Of a stretch of 64,000 nucleotides of DNA, positions 35,866-46,221 are shown one piece after another (the first letter of the stretch is position 1; every line of letters begins with the position of its first letter). Source of the stretch: Phanerochaete sordida (taxonomy: Eukaryota > Basidiomycota > Agaricomycetes > Polyporales > Phanerochaetaceae). The position numbers and the translations under genes are program-made. Below the pieces are notes generated by a model. It did no database searches, was not told the DNA's origin, and saw only the letters and a list, made by a program, of their open reading frames with translations. Location of the stretch: positions 241,867-305,866 of the forward strand of contig BPQB01000038.1 of the NCBI GenBank assembly GCA_019973155.2, written 5' to 3'.

Positions 35866-37657
35866 CTAAGACGACGCCGAACCTTGGGCCTGTTGCGGCG
35901 CCGCTTGGTTCGGGGGTGACGACCAGATCCACTCCTGGACCGCCTTCTCTGCTACGACGGGGTCCGTCGGCGCCCTGCATCGCCCATATATCAGCATCAC
36001 GTTCCTGAGCACAGCGCCGGGAGATACGCACACAAACTGGGGGATCCAGCGGCCATCCTTGTTCTGCGCGAAGAAGCGCGGGATGTACGGCTCGTGGCTC
36101 TCCTCGCGCTGCCGCCGGAGCTCGCGCTGGCTCTCCTCGACGGCCGTCTTCGCCTCTGTCGCGCGGTCCATGTCCTTGGCCTGGATCGCAGCGGTAAGCT
36201 TCGACCACAGGCTGCGCGCGCAGTCAGCGTCATGAGCGTATCAGCGAACGTGCACGGCACGCACCGGCGGGACTCATTCGGCTCCTGCTCCTCCTCCGGC
36301 GCGACCCACTTCGGGGCGATCTTCTGCCCGTCCTTGTGCACGTCGAACAGCACGCGCTTCTCGCCCTGCGGATGTGTGAGCGCGGCGCAGACGCCGAGGG
36401 GCAGCGCGCGTACCTTGGTGGGCTTGTACTCCATGACGGAGCTCCACTTGCCAGAAATCTCGCCCAGCTCGGTGTTCCCGCTCATGCGCTTCACGCGCCC
36501 CGCGATCGCGTTGTACGTGCCCGAGAAGTAGCCCCGCGTCTTGAACTGGATGTCCGCGAGCAGCCCGAGCCGCTCGTTGCGCGCGACGCACTGGTCGCCC
36601 AGCTCGAGCACCATCTTGCCCCACAGGATCCCGCGCGCGTACATGTTCGGCATCGACACCACGTACTCTGCGCAGCATGAGTCGCGCGCGTTACGTAAAG
36701 CAGAGGGGCCACGCACCACCGTCCTCTGGCCGGCCCATGAGCAGAATCCGGTTCTCGCCCTCCATGACTGTCGACACGCTGTTCCCGAGGAACTTTGACT
36801 TGGGCCGCAGCTCGCCGAGGATCGCGAGCTTGTTCGCGGGCGAGATGTAGTAGAACGCAGAGACGGGCGGGTGGTGCGAGACTGCATGACACAGTCAGGG
36901 ACGCCCCAACACAGGGATGTGGCAACAAACGCACCTTGTTCCGCGATGTAGAAGCCCTTCGTGCCATCGGGGTAGTCGTATCGACAGCGGAAGAACTCGC
37001 CGAGAACGGGGTTATATCTATGAGGCTATCGTCAGCGGTGCTGATCCCCTGTCACGCGCGCCGACAGCGCCGTACGCGGCGAGCTCGGGAGGGAGAGCGA
37101 CGGTACGCACGGCTTCTTCACGCCCTTGGGCTTGATGTGCCAGCCGGCGAGGTAGTACTGCAGCACGCGTAGGAATCGCTCCTCGGGCTCTTCGCAGTTC
37201 TCCGCGCTGCGCGGCCGGGGGTATGGGTCAGCAGGCGAGACACACACGGATGTCGGCGCGACGCACCCAAAGATGAGGTCGGGGTGGGACATGAAATCCG
37301 TGATGCGCTCGAGCATGCTCCTCGGCTCGAGCACGAACGTCGGGAAGGTGACCTTGTGCAGGTCCATGCCCACCCTGCGCGCAGCGCGCCGTCAGTGCGT
37401 CGTCCTGGGGCAGGCTGTGCGGTGCGCACCTGAGCTGCGAGATCAGAGAGGTGATGATAGAGCCTTCTTGCTCATCCCTGCAGCACGCATCGCCGTCAGC
37501 ACTGTACAGCATCATCGCGGGGCGGCGGGCGGGGGAAAGGGACGAACAGGATCGATGTGTCGTCCGGCTCAGTGTCCTCGGGGATTTTGTCGTCTACCTG
37601 GGAGGCACCGCGTGGACGCTGCACCTTGGAAGCTGCCTGGCTGAATAGACCCATCAT
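35866..37657 (-). CDS. KES1: Oxysterol-binding protein, Kes1/Osh4 type
   Basis: A multi-exon minus-strand gene. Exon 1 begins MMGLFSQAASKVQRPRG (two adjacent ATGs at 37657 and 37654) and is spliced to DEQEGSIITSLISQLR. The lipid-transfer barrel includes VTFPTFVLEPRSMLERITDF, FLRVLQYYLAGWHIKP and the family signature EQVSHHPPVSAFYYIS, which an intron near 36890-36935 splits after EQ. GYFSGTYNAIAGRVKRM, GEISGKWSSVMEYKP and RREESHEPYIPRFF-type segments follow. The last intron leads to EKAVQEWIWSSPPN. No PH or ankyrin domain is visible, so this is the short Kes1/Osh4 class, which exchanges sterol and PI4P between membranes in the cytosol. The final intron can be placed in two ways; the model with VAPTDPVVAEKAVQEW keeps the conserved C-terminus. 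Confidence 0.9.
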
Positions 37658-38378
37658 AGCTGTTATTGGGTGAGCTGCTGGCGAGTGAACACGTAGGATT
37701 GGGGGAGGTAGGAGCGTGGATCAAGGAGGCTCGACAGATATGAACGATTATCGTTGCGGGGCTGTGCACGGAGCAAGTCGGTTGTCGACACCGTGCACGG
37801 TGACTTGGTCGACGAGGCAAACGGCGAGTAGAGCAGAGGGAGACGAGGAAGGCGGAGGCAAGCTGTGTATCCACCCGCTGATGACCACTGGCCATGACAT
37901 CTTGGCGAAAGCGCCGGCCCCGCTACCCGCGCACGCCTCAGTCCGTGAAACACGTCTTTATTTGTCTACTCCTGGTAAGTTAGAGACTCGTAAGACGTTG
38001 CAGCCGAAGCCGAGAGGAACAGGTCATATGCAGGACGGTTCGCCGAAGTGAGGTCAGTCTCCAGCCGGCGAGAAAATGACAGAGGGGATGTGTACGAAGG
38101 AAGAAAAGAAAGGGAGAAAACTAGGCTTTGGCAGACACTGTGATCCTTCCTTTCCGCAATCCTTGCCGTGGCAGAGCGACTGTGCTAGTATTTCTGGTGC
38201 TTTGCGAACGCGACGTTCCCCGCCACATTCGGCGAGGGGGCCGCCATATTTCCTAATTTGGAAAGCCCGCCCTGACGCCGTACCCTCCATGTCCTCCAGG
38301 CTTTCATTTACAGTTCTTGGTTCACCTGGGCCCATTGCCTCGTTACATACTCATACTTACAGCAAGATCAAGGGTCTT
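37658..38378. other. Intergenic between the methyltransferase 3' end and the oxysterol-binding promoter
   Basis: About 720 bases containing the upstream region of the oxysterol-binding gene and the 3' flank of the methyltransferase gene. Only short open frames without family features occur. Confidence 0.55.
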
Positions 38379-39763
38379 TCAATCAAAGAGATAATTTATT
38401 AAATGGCGAACGACCTCGACGTTAACGCTATTGCCTATCAGCTTGTACTTGGTCTTGTTCGAGATCGTCTCCGGCCAAATAAACTGCCCAGAGCCCGCAG
38501 CAGAGACAGGATCGAAGCAGAACAGACGCAGCAGCTCCTGCGGAGAGAAGTATCGGAGCCGAAGGGGATCGAGCAGCCGAACCGCGTCCGCAGTCCCTCG
38601 CTTCTGCTCTTCCAGGAACCGGTCAAATGTGGCGGTCGTCTGCGGCACTAATCAGCTGCTGCGCACTGCCAAGAAAGCATGCCACGTACGTCGAGCTCCT
38701 CGTTGAGCTGCAGCACAGAGCCCGCCCGTTCCGCGAGCTTCGTGTACCCTGGCACTCGTCAACTCGGGCCGCCGGGTCGCGCATAGCGGCTCGGGCGCTC
38801 ACCTCTCGTAAAACAGCAGGTGCGCCTGCCCTCGGGCAGCACGATGTCGAAGAGGCGGCCCCACCTCTCGAGCACGCGGTCGGGCACCCTGCACTCGTCG
38901 GGCCCGTCGCCCGGGTCGAGGTACTCGCGCAGCGGCCGCACCGCGTCGAGCTGCGCCGCGTCCGAAGTGCCCCTCGGGTCCGCCCACGGCGCCCCGTGCC
39001 CTGGGATGTGGCGCCAGAGCGTGCGCCCGGGCGTGCCCGCGTCGCCGCACGCGCGCGGCCGCGCCGTGGCGAGCAGGTAGTAGCGCAGCCGCGAGTTGGG
39101 CACGCCGAACTGCAGCGGCGTGAGCAGCAGCTCGCGCGTGGCGTAGCCGAGGCTGTGCAGGGTGTGCAGCAGACGCTCGCGCGTGCTCGACGTCTTAGAT
39201 CTACACGCTCAGAACAGGCGGAAAAGAGGAAGAAGCAGATGGATGCACCTCGAAGCCGGCGACGTTCTCCACGAGCAGGTATTTTGGCTGCTCGCCCGCG
39301 CCGGCGAGCTCTGGCAGGACGTTCTCCATGAGATGTATGAATGACTTCGCACGCGGGTCTTCGGAGCCCTTCGCCAATGGGTTCAGCACCGTGTAGGGCT
39401 GGCACGAGGGGGACAGAAGCCACAAGTCAGCACGCAGCGCTCCGAGCTCTTTTGCTGTCAGCTGTGATATATCTGCCTGTGACGATAGTCATATTGTCTG
39501 CGCAAGCGCAATCAAGGAAGAACCATACCTGCTTGACTATGCCAGGACCGTAATTCGCCTGGTATACCTGGCACGCGGCCTGATCCCAGTCGTATGCTCG
39601 AACAACAGTGCCGTCGGCCCTGCTCCGGCGCAAAGCCTGATGCAAACCGCCTATCGAGCGTAAATCGTTGAACTTTTAGCTCGTACCGCACAACTAACTC
39701 ACCTATGCCAGAGTAAAATTCGACCGCGCGAATGGTAGGACTTTCCTGAGGCTCGCCGTCCAT
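38379..39763 (-). CDS. TRDMT1: Dnmt2-type cytosine-5 methyltransferase (probable tRNA-Asp C38)
   Basis: Minus-strand gene with about six exons, from ATG 39763 to a TGA at 38379. It shows the C5-methyltransferase motifs in order. Motif I is EFYSGIGGLHQAL (split by an intron). The acidic motif II region is YDWDQAACQVYQANYG, and the catalytic loop is LLSPSCQPYTVLN. Then come ENVAGFE, the target region QFGVPNSRLRYYLLA, the Dnmt2-specific CFT element followed by GYTKLAERAGSVLQ, and the last motif KLIGNSVNVEVV. Dnmt2 enzymes methylate C38 of tRNA-Asp. The catalytic dipeptide is Pro-Ser-Cys instead of Pro-Pro-Cys, the same change known in fission yeast Pmt1. The central exon (38770-39180) is very GC-rich. 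Divergent from the PHD gene. An in-frame ATG at 39772 is an alternative start. Confidence 0.9.
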
Positions 39764-40100
39764 TTTCTGCACCTCACGGGAGCTCTGCCAGGCTTTGTCT
39801 GCTTTTTGTCCGCGGAGAGACGCATCTCCTGGTCGAGGCGTCTGCGCTTGGATGCCTGAGATTGATGGCGCTTACGTAAGGTTTCAGGCTCGTTCGAGCG
39901 ATCGTTGAACCTGCTCGCTTTGCTGCTTGGCCTCTCCCTCCTTCCTCCTTCCTTTCTCTCTGCGAAACCCTTTCTTTGTACTCTAAACCTCTCGGAAACA
40001 CCAAACCTTTGCTCTCTAGGTTTCATACCCTCGTCGCTGCGATACACAACCCCCTATAGCCCCTCTACCATCCGCCGCACTCACCCAAAGCTCAGGCCGC
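39764..40100. promoter_or_regulatory. Divergent promoter between the methyltransferase and PHD genes
   Basis: 337 bases separate two start codons facing away from each other. The stretch near the PHD gene is rich in CT (CTCTCCCTCC and CCTTCCTTTCTCTC around 39930-39965), typical of fungal leaders. No TATA box is evident. Confidence 0.5.
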
Positions 40101-43100
40101 ATGTCCGCACCTGTGACACCCTCGCAAGGAGCTGGATCCCCCTACAACAACAACGTGAGCCACGAGAACGTGGTGAAGGTGGAGGTGGCGGATGCGTATG
40201 AGGCGGGGCGGTCAGGTGCAGGCACTGCTATGGACGAAGATACCCCCGAGCTCCAGGCTCACAGGCACCCTGCGTCCCTCTCCGTGCCCGCAAGGTCAAA
40301 GCTCACGTCGCAGCTGCCAACACCCCAGAGGTGAGTCTTGTCTGTTGCTAGGGAGATGGCGGAGGCACAAGAGCATGTTGAAGCGGAACACGGGCACACC
40401 AGAAAGCAGTGTCACGCATGCAATAAATTCGTGAGGAGAGGCGGCAGGGCCAGTGCATCCGTGGTCTTTGCGTTTGCAAACATAGGATAGACTCTCCCTG
40501 CCGTTTCCCTCGTTCCTGAGATGGCGGCATCGATAGGTCTTCTGGAAGATCATGTCTTCCCAGCTCGCATGCAATCTCCGTCGCTCCCATCCTCGTGCTC
40601 GCCGCGAAACGCCATGTGCTTACCAGAGTCTCTCATAACTAGTCCGAGCAACCCAGCCGGCCTCGCTCAGTCGTTGTCTCTCGGCGCTGACTCGCCAATA
40701 CGCAACGGGTGCGCCCGCTTTCGCTCCTCCGAATGTCGCACGGAGTCTGACTGTCCCCATCTTACAGCAGCCGCGTTCAGCACCCGACTCCGCTGCATCC
40801 TGCACCACAACCACTACATGCACCTCATCTGGGACTGTAAGTGCATACACGGAACTCGTAGAGACACAAGGGCTCACCTGGCCTCTAGCGAGAGATTTGG
40901 GTCAACGGGATCGTTGATGACGCCAGAGTCAAGGTTCGTACATGTCTCGGGATTGAGTGTCGTAACGTCTTAACGCTTCCCTGCAGCCCTATCTTCGCCC
41001 GGAGACCCAGATCGTCGCATGTGGCGTAGGTCATCTTTACGTCTCCCGAGCTCCCATCCTGATGCTTGCGTGCCCAGTTCTGTATCACCACCTAGTACCC
41101 CCCGAGGCCATCAGTCCCCAGAGTGAGTCCGGCTTTAGCAGCGGGATTTGTCAGCGTACTCACCGTCCGCCCAGTACCCCTGAGCACCTTTCCACCGTGA
41201 CACCCCGACCATCTATCCCGATGACCCCGTCGCCTCGCCCTGCCGAGCGCACACCACCCTCAGCACTGTCCTCACCGTTCATGCAAGCGGCACAACCGCG
41301 CACGCCGCAGCGACCGCGGCGCGCCTCCGCGCACAGCCCGCCGCCAGCAACCGTCATAGACGGCCGGCTTTCTCCGTCCGCGTCATCATCCAAGTCGCCA
41401 GTAGACCCAGCGCAAGAGGCGCTACGTCCTGCTGGCGGTGAGATCCTGCGCCTGCGCCAGCAAGCCGCCGCCGACCAAGCCGCTCGGCTGCAAGAAACAG
41501 AGTCGCGGCGCCCCGAGTACTTGCGGCGCGCGAAGCGCCGACTGTCCGACCCTGACGTCGATGCGCCGCCCGTTGGTAACCAAGAGAACGCTGCGCCGGC
41601 GCTCGGCGTCGTCGACAGCCCCGCCAAAGGGCGCCGCATCACCCTCTTCCAGGAGACGTCCGAGGAGAGCTTCGAGCAGAGCCTGCTGGCGGGCGGGTAC
41701 CCGACGTACGGGCACACGCCCGCGTATGCGGAGCCCACCGCGCCGCCGGCGCACGGCGCACGCGCGCTCTCGCAGCGCGCGGTCGACTGGATCACGCAGG
41801 CGACGCCCGGCTTCCGCCCCGCGAGCCCCGTGAAGCCTAACGATGCGGAACGCGCGCCGAGCGAGGAGGAGGTGCGCAAGCGCCGCCGCCTCGAGGCGTT
41901 CCGCGACCACAACCCCGCGCACTCGCTCTTCCCGGTCTACGTTGAGGGCCGCGGCCGTGTGCTGCTCGACCGCCCGCCCGAGGACGCGGCGATGTACGAG
42001 ACGCCGAAGAAGCGCAATCGCCGCAAGAAGCCCGGCGTGCTCGACAGCCCGTCGCGCAGGCGGACGCACTACGTTGAGCCCGCGGCCGAGCACGCACTCC
42101 CCGTCCGGCCGAACTGGCTAGACCAGGTGTTCCCGTGGTCGGTGCGCGTACAGGAGCGCGCGGAGATGTCGCGGATGGAGGAGGACGAGAAGCTGAAGCG
42201 GATAGAGCGGTATCTTGAGCGGGAGAGCGATGAGGACGAGGAGGAAGACCAGTCACTCAACTTACCCGCGACTGACAAGGAAGAGCCGCGCATCCGAAGG
42301 GGTCGTGGCAAATGGGTGCCGCTGCCGGTGAAGAAGAACACACCCCGCACACCCGTCAAGCCTGAGCGAGTGTATTACCCGAGCGACCCTGCAGATGCAC
42401 GCGCGGCGCTGCTGTCGAAGCGCTCAGTTCGGGCGCTGGCCTTTCGTAGGAAGCAGGAAGAAGAGGAGGACGTAGTATGCCCTATGTGCAGAGGTGGAGA
42501 TGACGGTCAGGAGCTGGTCCAATGCGATGATTGTCACCGGTGGTTTCATGCAGCGTGCATCGGCGTAGAAGACCTTGCGCAACTCGGCAGGGAAGAAGAC
42601 CCATGGTACTGCAGAGACTGCCTCGGCCTTCCGCCGACGGGCTCGTCCTCGCCCGTGTATGTGCCCACTGACGACCGCCCGCTCGCGGGCCCAAGACGCG
42701 ACCCGCTGTTTTTTCAAGGGGCCGGGGTGCAAGAGTCCCCGCCAGGAATGCCGTGGGGCACACACACGCTGCGCGCACCTAAGACGCCGGTGAGAGGCGC
42801 GCGCGAGCTGCCGCAGTTCCTGTCCTCGCGCTCGTCGTGGGCCGAGTCGAGCGACGTCGGGCCCATCACGCCGTCGACGGCTGCGAAGAGCGTGCGCGTG
42901 TACCGCGAGCCGAGCGCATACGACCCGCTCGACGAGCCCTTCGACCCGACCGCGACGCCCTCACGCGGCATGCGCTTCAGCGGACCCTTCACGACGCCGA
43001 AAGCGACGCACCTTTGGCCCGGCCGCCCCTCCGCCCCCTTCCAGACTCCATCCCGTCCTTCAGCGGCCGCCGCGCGCCGCGCGCACGGCAGCGCGGCGCT

Positions 43101-43290
43101 CCCCTACGCGCTCCAGTTCCCCGACGAGTACGACGACTCGCCCGTGCGCCACGCGCAGCCGACGATCCGCGTCCCGAAGAACGCCGGCGAGTCACCCCTC
43201 GCGTCGCGCTCAACGTCGCACGCGCACCTCAGCCGCCCGGCGTCGCCGCTGGCGCGCGTGTCGAGCGGGGGCAGTCGTGGGCGCGCGTGA
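40101..43290 (+). CDS. PHD-finger nuclear protein
   Basis: Seven exons keep one frame: 40101-40330, 40643-40708, 40768-40836, 40889-40933, 40987-41025, 41078-41122 and 41175-43290. The product is about 870 residues. Most of it is disordered and rich in Pro, Ser and Arg, with several basic stretches (KKRNRRKKPGV, EVRKRRRLEAF) that look nuclear. The one domain is a C4HC3 PHD finger at about 42475-42630, with zinc ligands in CPMC, CDDC, HAAC and CRDC and the core tryptophans in HRWFHAAC and PWYCRDC. PHD fingers read histone tails, commonly methylated H3K4, so a chromatin role is likely; the target is unknown. The five small exons near the start were placed by phase alone, and the 312-base first intron may hide another exon. 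Confidence 0.75.
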
Positions 43291-43855
43291 GCGTGAGCGT
43301 GGACGTGTCTTTTGTCTTTTCTTGATGATCTGTGCTAGGACTTCGCGTTTCTTGCGTTCATGACCCTCCTTTGCTCGCGTGTTGTGTGTACTGTCTCTGC
43401 CGTCCTGCTGTAGTATGCCTACGCTATCTGTAAGTAATGTTTCGCTAGCCACGCCGTAGTAGACCTTTGTACGCGCTGAAAACATGAAATGACAACGTAC
43501 TGCGCGAGAATAATCTGGGTGCATGCGTTTCTGGGCCGTTGTGCGTCGTCTGCCGCGTCGTCGAGGTCGTGTGCAAGAAAGTCGCAGAGCGCGTGACGGC
43601 GAGGGACGCGTGGGTAACGCATCAGTCACCGCGTAACGAGCAGCGTCACCGTCTCTCCAGTCACTCGGAGGTCTCTCCCCCTCGTCCTAGCAGTGGCATC
43701 TGCAACAAATGGGCAAGCTCACGGTCTGCGAATGTATGCACATCTCAGAGAACTATAGATTATTCCTGACTTTTTATCACAGATGAATGTAGGATCCCCG
43801 ATACGTAAAGCCGCGGCTCTCCACTGGCCTACGTCGGCGCGCTGCAGCGGACGCC
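43291..43855. other. Intergenic between the PHD gene and the isomerase pseudogene
   Basis: PHD 3' flank followed by sequence faintly similar to the upstream region of the intact isomerase gene near 52480-52700 (shared AGCGCGTGACGG and GTAACxCATCAGTC segments). No gene. Confidence 0.5.
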
Positions 43856-44747
43856 TAAATACGTTACAGCTCTTACAAAAGGCCGAGAGGCCCATCGGGA
43901 GCACAGAAGCTCATCTCATTTCACTTTTCAGCCCGCTGCTGTGACATGGCGTTTTCCGTGAGCCTGCCTCTGGCCAGCGTGCGTAGCACTGATCCACTGC
44001 CGAGCCTTTGGTTCACTGGACGCTTACGCTGTGCTCCTCCTAACGGCGGCGAAGACGCTTTGGATCATCGAGATACACAACGGTCCCGACAACAGGCTGA
44101 CGCACGACCCTATTGGCAAACCAGACGAGGTCGAACGCTGCTGGAGGCGACAGTGGCACGAGGCTCAGTGCGCCAAGGATCACACCGGTGGGCGTGGTGG
44201 TATAATAATTTTTGGGTATCACAAACACGGCAATTTTTTGGCAATGGGAAGCTCTCGCTCCCGCTCTACTGCGACCCTCACTTAGCTTGGTATACTTGCA
44301 GGGCTGGGCTTCGAGAGCGCGATGGGAGATCCTCTTTTCTTCGCCAGTGCGTATTGCGGCTCACCGATCGGCCATACAGTGATTCGAATGCGACCAGAGC
44401 CGTTTGACCCAATGATCCACCGACTTCTGACCTTCCCCGAGCACAATCTATTTTCCGCTATGGGACCTGGCGACGTATCTGCTGATCAGAGCATCAATCC
44501 AGTCCCGACGATCGCCGCGCTCAATGGGCATACCTTCGCTGGCTCGTTCACGCTTGATCTAGCTTGCGACTGCCGCGTCATGTCAGACGACAGCAGGCGC
44601 AATGCCTCCTTGTGCATGAACAAAGTGAACGTGCTGCCAAAATTCCGGCCCAGAAGATTCTCACCTTCTACTGCGCAGGTACACATTGGTGGTGCTCTGT
44701 TCCACCAGTTTGGCACGTTCGTGAAGGCGAAAGTCACGGACTTGTAG
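43856..44747 (+). pseudogene. Decayed enoyl-CoA isomerase (ECI) paralogue
   Basis: Clear copy of the intact gene at 52832-53989, including about 30 near-identical promoter bases (TACAGCTCTTACAAAAGGCCGAG at 43863-43885). It is broken in several ways. The first intron acceptor AG reads CGG near 44046. A 15-base in-frame deletion removes residues after the GK before DEVERCW. One base is missing near 44230, and the donor after the glycine codon there has lost GT. The alignment stops after VKAKVTD at about 44740, so the last third of the protein is absent. Recognisable blocks remain: TLWIIEIHNGPDNRLTHDP, IAALNGHTFAGSFTLDLACD and VHIGGALFHQFGTFVKAK. It could still be transcribed but should not make a working enzyme. 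Confidence 0.85.
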
Positions 44748-45019
44748 CGAGCATCGCCCTGGGCGATGCCTCAGCGAAAGCTCAGCATTGATTGTGTTAC
44801 GACGGTGGTCCGCTAGTACCAGGTCAATCACACAATGTTATAATTCTGACATCGATGTACGTTCCCTCATTCATGTTCACGTACACGCGAAGAGTCAGGA
44901 GTCCGCGCCGGCCATTATCATAGAATTTAGGTCGCGTACATTTGGGAACATGGTTGCGCTGAGACGGACCGTACAGAACTCGGAAGCGAAACCTACTACC
45001 CTGCGATTGCGTAGAACAC

Positions 45020-45180
45020 GTCGCCAAGAGTCGAAGTTGGGCGGTTTAAAACGACGCGATAGTCAATCGCGTGCGGTTCAAACGCCCTTAAGCGCCGTGA
45101 GTAATCAAAAAATGGCTTTGGCCGGGATCGAACTCACCGTTTCTGCCGTAAAGCTGCGCATACCACTAGGCAACCTGTCC
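45020..45180 (-). repeat. SINE-like repeat, copy 1 (tRNA-derived head)
   Basis: Read on the minus strand, a tRNA-like head begins GGACAGGTTGCCTAGTGG (A-box-like) and contains GAGTTCGATCCCGGCC (B-box-like) about 40 bases later. After it comes a body shared with copy 2 at 45831-45990: a GCGCTTAAGG variant, CGTTTGAACCGC, GCGATTGACTATCGCG and GTTTTAAACCGCCCAACT. It does not fold into a sound tRNA acceptor stem, so it is not read as a tRNA gene. A tRNA-headed body present twice in opposite orientations is the hallmark of a SINE. Confidence 0.6.
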
Positions 45181-45830
45181 TTATGATGGCAGGCGGTTCT
45201 ATCAGTGATGAGGTACCTATTTACTAATGTAAACTGACTTCACCGCGCATTCCCGAAGCAGAAGTCAAGCCTCAGAGAGGCTGCAACAAGAACAGTGGGG
45301 GTATTAGTACACCACACAAGCCAGAAGATAGTAAAATAGTAGCTATATCAGTATGTACGTTTTACTATACGGTTTCGTGGCCGGGAATAGCAGTAGAAAG
45401 CGGCGCAGTAGCCAAGGAAAGCATGTATTAAGCGAAATAACACCTTTGTGATATCTTTGCGAGGGAATTAAATGTATTGTGCTATATACAGGACAATTGG
45501 AAGCTTACAGCTCCTCCTGTGCAGCACAGCGAAGCTGTGACTGTGCAAGGGAGAGCCGAATGTAGGCGGCCGGCACCATTCAACGATGGCACCGTGAAAC
45601 TGTTCCATGATGTCATAGAGACCCCTGATACCGCGGACCCGGTGTACCCTTGACCGCAGCCACTCTTCGCGTAGGTCTCTATAGCGTGTTCTAGCACGCT
45701 AAGAGGCTCCTTAATGAGAATTCCGATGCCATATGGCGCAGTGTGCCTACTGCAATTTACTATCCTTTGTCTTTCTGGAGCATAACACATGACCTGATAT
45801 ATTATTAGTTTAGCTGAGATGTTAGGCACT
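45181..45830. other. Spacer between the two SINE-like copies
   Basis: 650 bases, AT-richer than the rest of the window, with no long open frame of known family. It separates two inverted repeats, so it might be part of one composite insertion. No target-site duplication could be confirmed by eye. Confidence 0.4.
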
Positions 45831-46000
45831 GTTAGCGTAGTGGTTAGCGGACGCCTTGTGGTACTCGAGGTCTCGGGTTCGACTCTTGCTAGATGCATTT
45901 CTTTTGCGGGGCGCTTTCTATTAAGCGCCTGCGCTGAGGTCGTTTGAACCGCCTGCGATTGACTATCGCGGCGTTTTAAACCGCCCAACTGAAGTGGCTC
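45831..46000 (+). repeat. SINE-like repeat, copy 2 (tRNA-derived head)
   Basis: The head has TTAGCGTAGTGGTTAGCGG (A-box-like) and TCGGGTTCGACTC (B-box-like) at standard tRNA spacing. A GCGC-rich linker and the shared body CGTTTGAACCGCCTGCGAT, TGACTATCGCG and GTTTTAAACCGCCCAACT (45940-45990) follow. It is inverted relative to copy 1. The heads differ much more than the bodies, consistent with old copies or recruitment of different tRNAs. Confidence 0.6.
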
Positions 46001-46221
46001 ACGTCGCCGGTCGGGAATATCACAAATAGCCAGCTGCTCTCCCGGGCCTACATAACCTTTAGTCCGTAGCCTGGCATCGCGTCTGTGGCGGACAGCTGTC
46101 ATCGCCCCAAAATCGTCCTTCTGAGCGCAACGCTGTACGTGCAGCATACGAAATCAAGGCACTGCGGAGAAATGTGAAGGTAGAACGCACCTACGACCTC
46201 GGGGTCTGGAATGTCTACAGA

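Noticed and set aside
45831..45900. A functional tRNA gene
   Set aside because: A- and B-box elements are present, but the acceptor stem and anticodon arm do not fold convincingly, and the head is followed by a repeated body.
45482..46147. 221-codon minus-strand frame containing LGGLKRRDSQS
   Set aside because: The recognisable part is the translated SINE-like body, which also appears in a plus-strand frame at 44788-45186; it is a repeat, not a protein.
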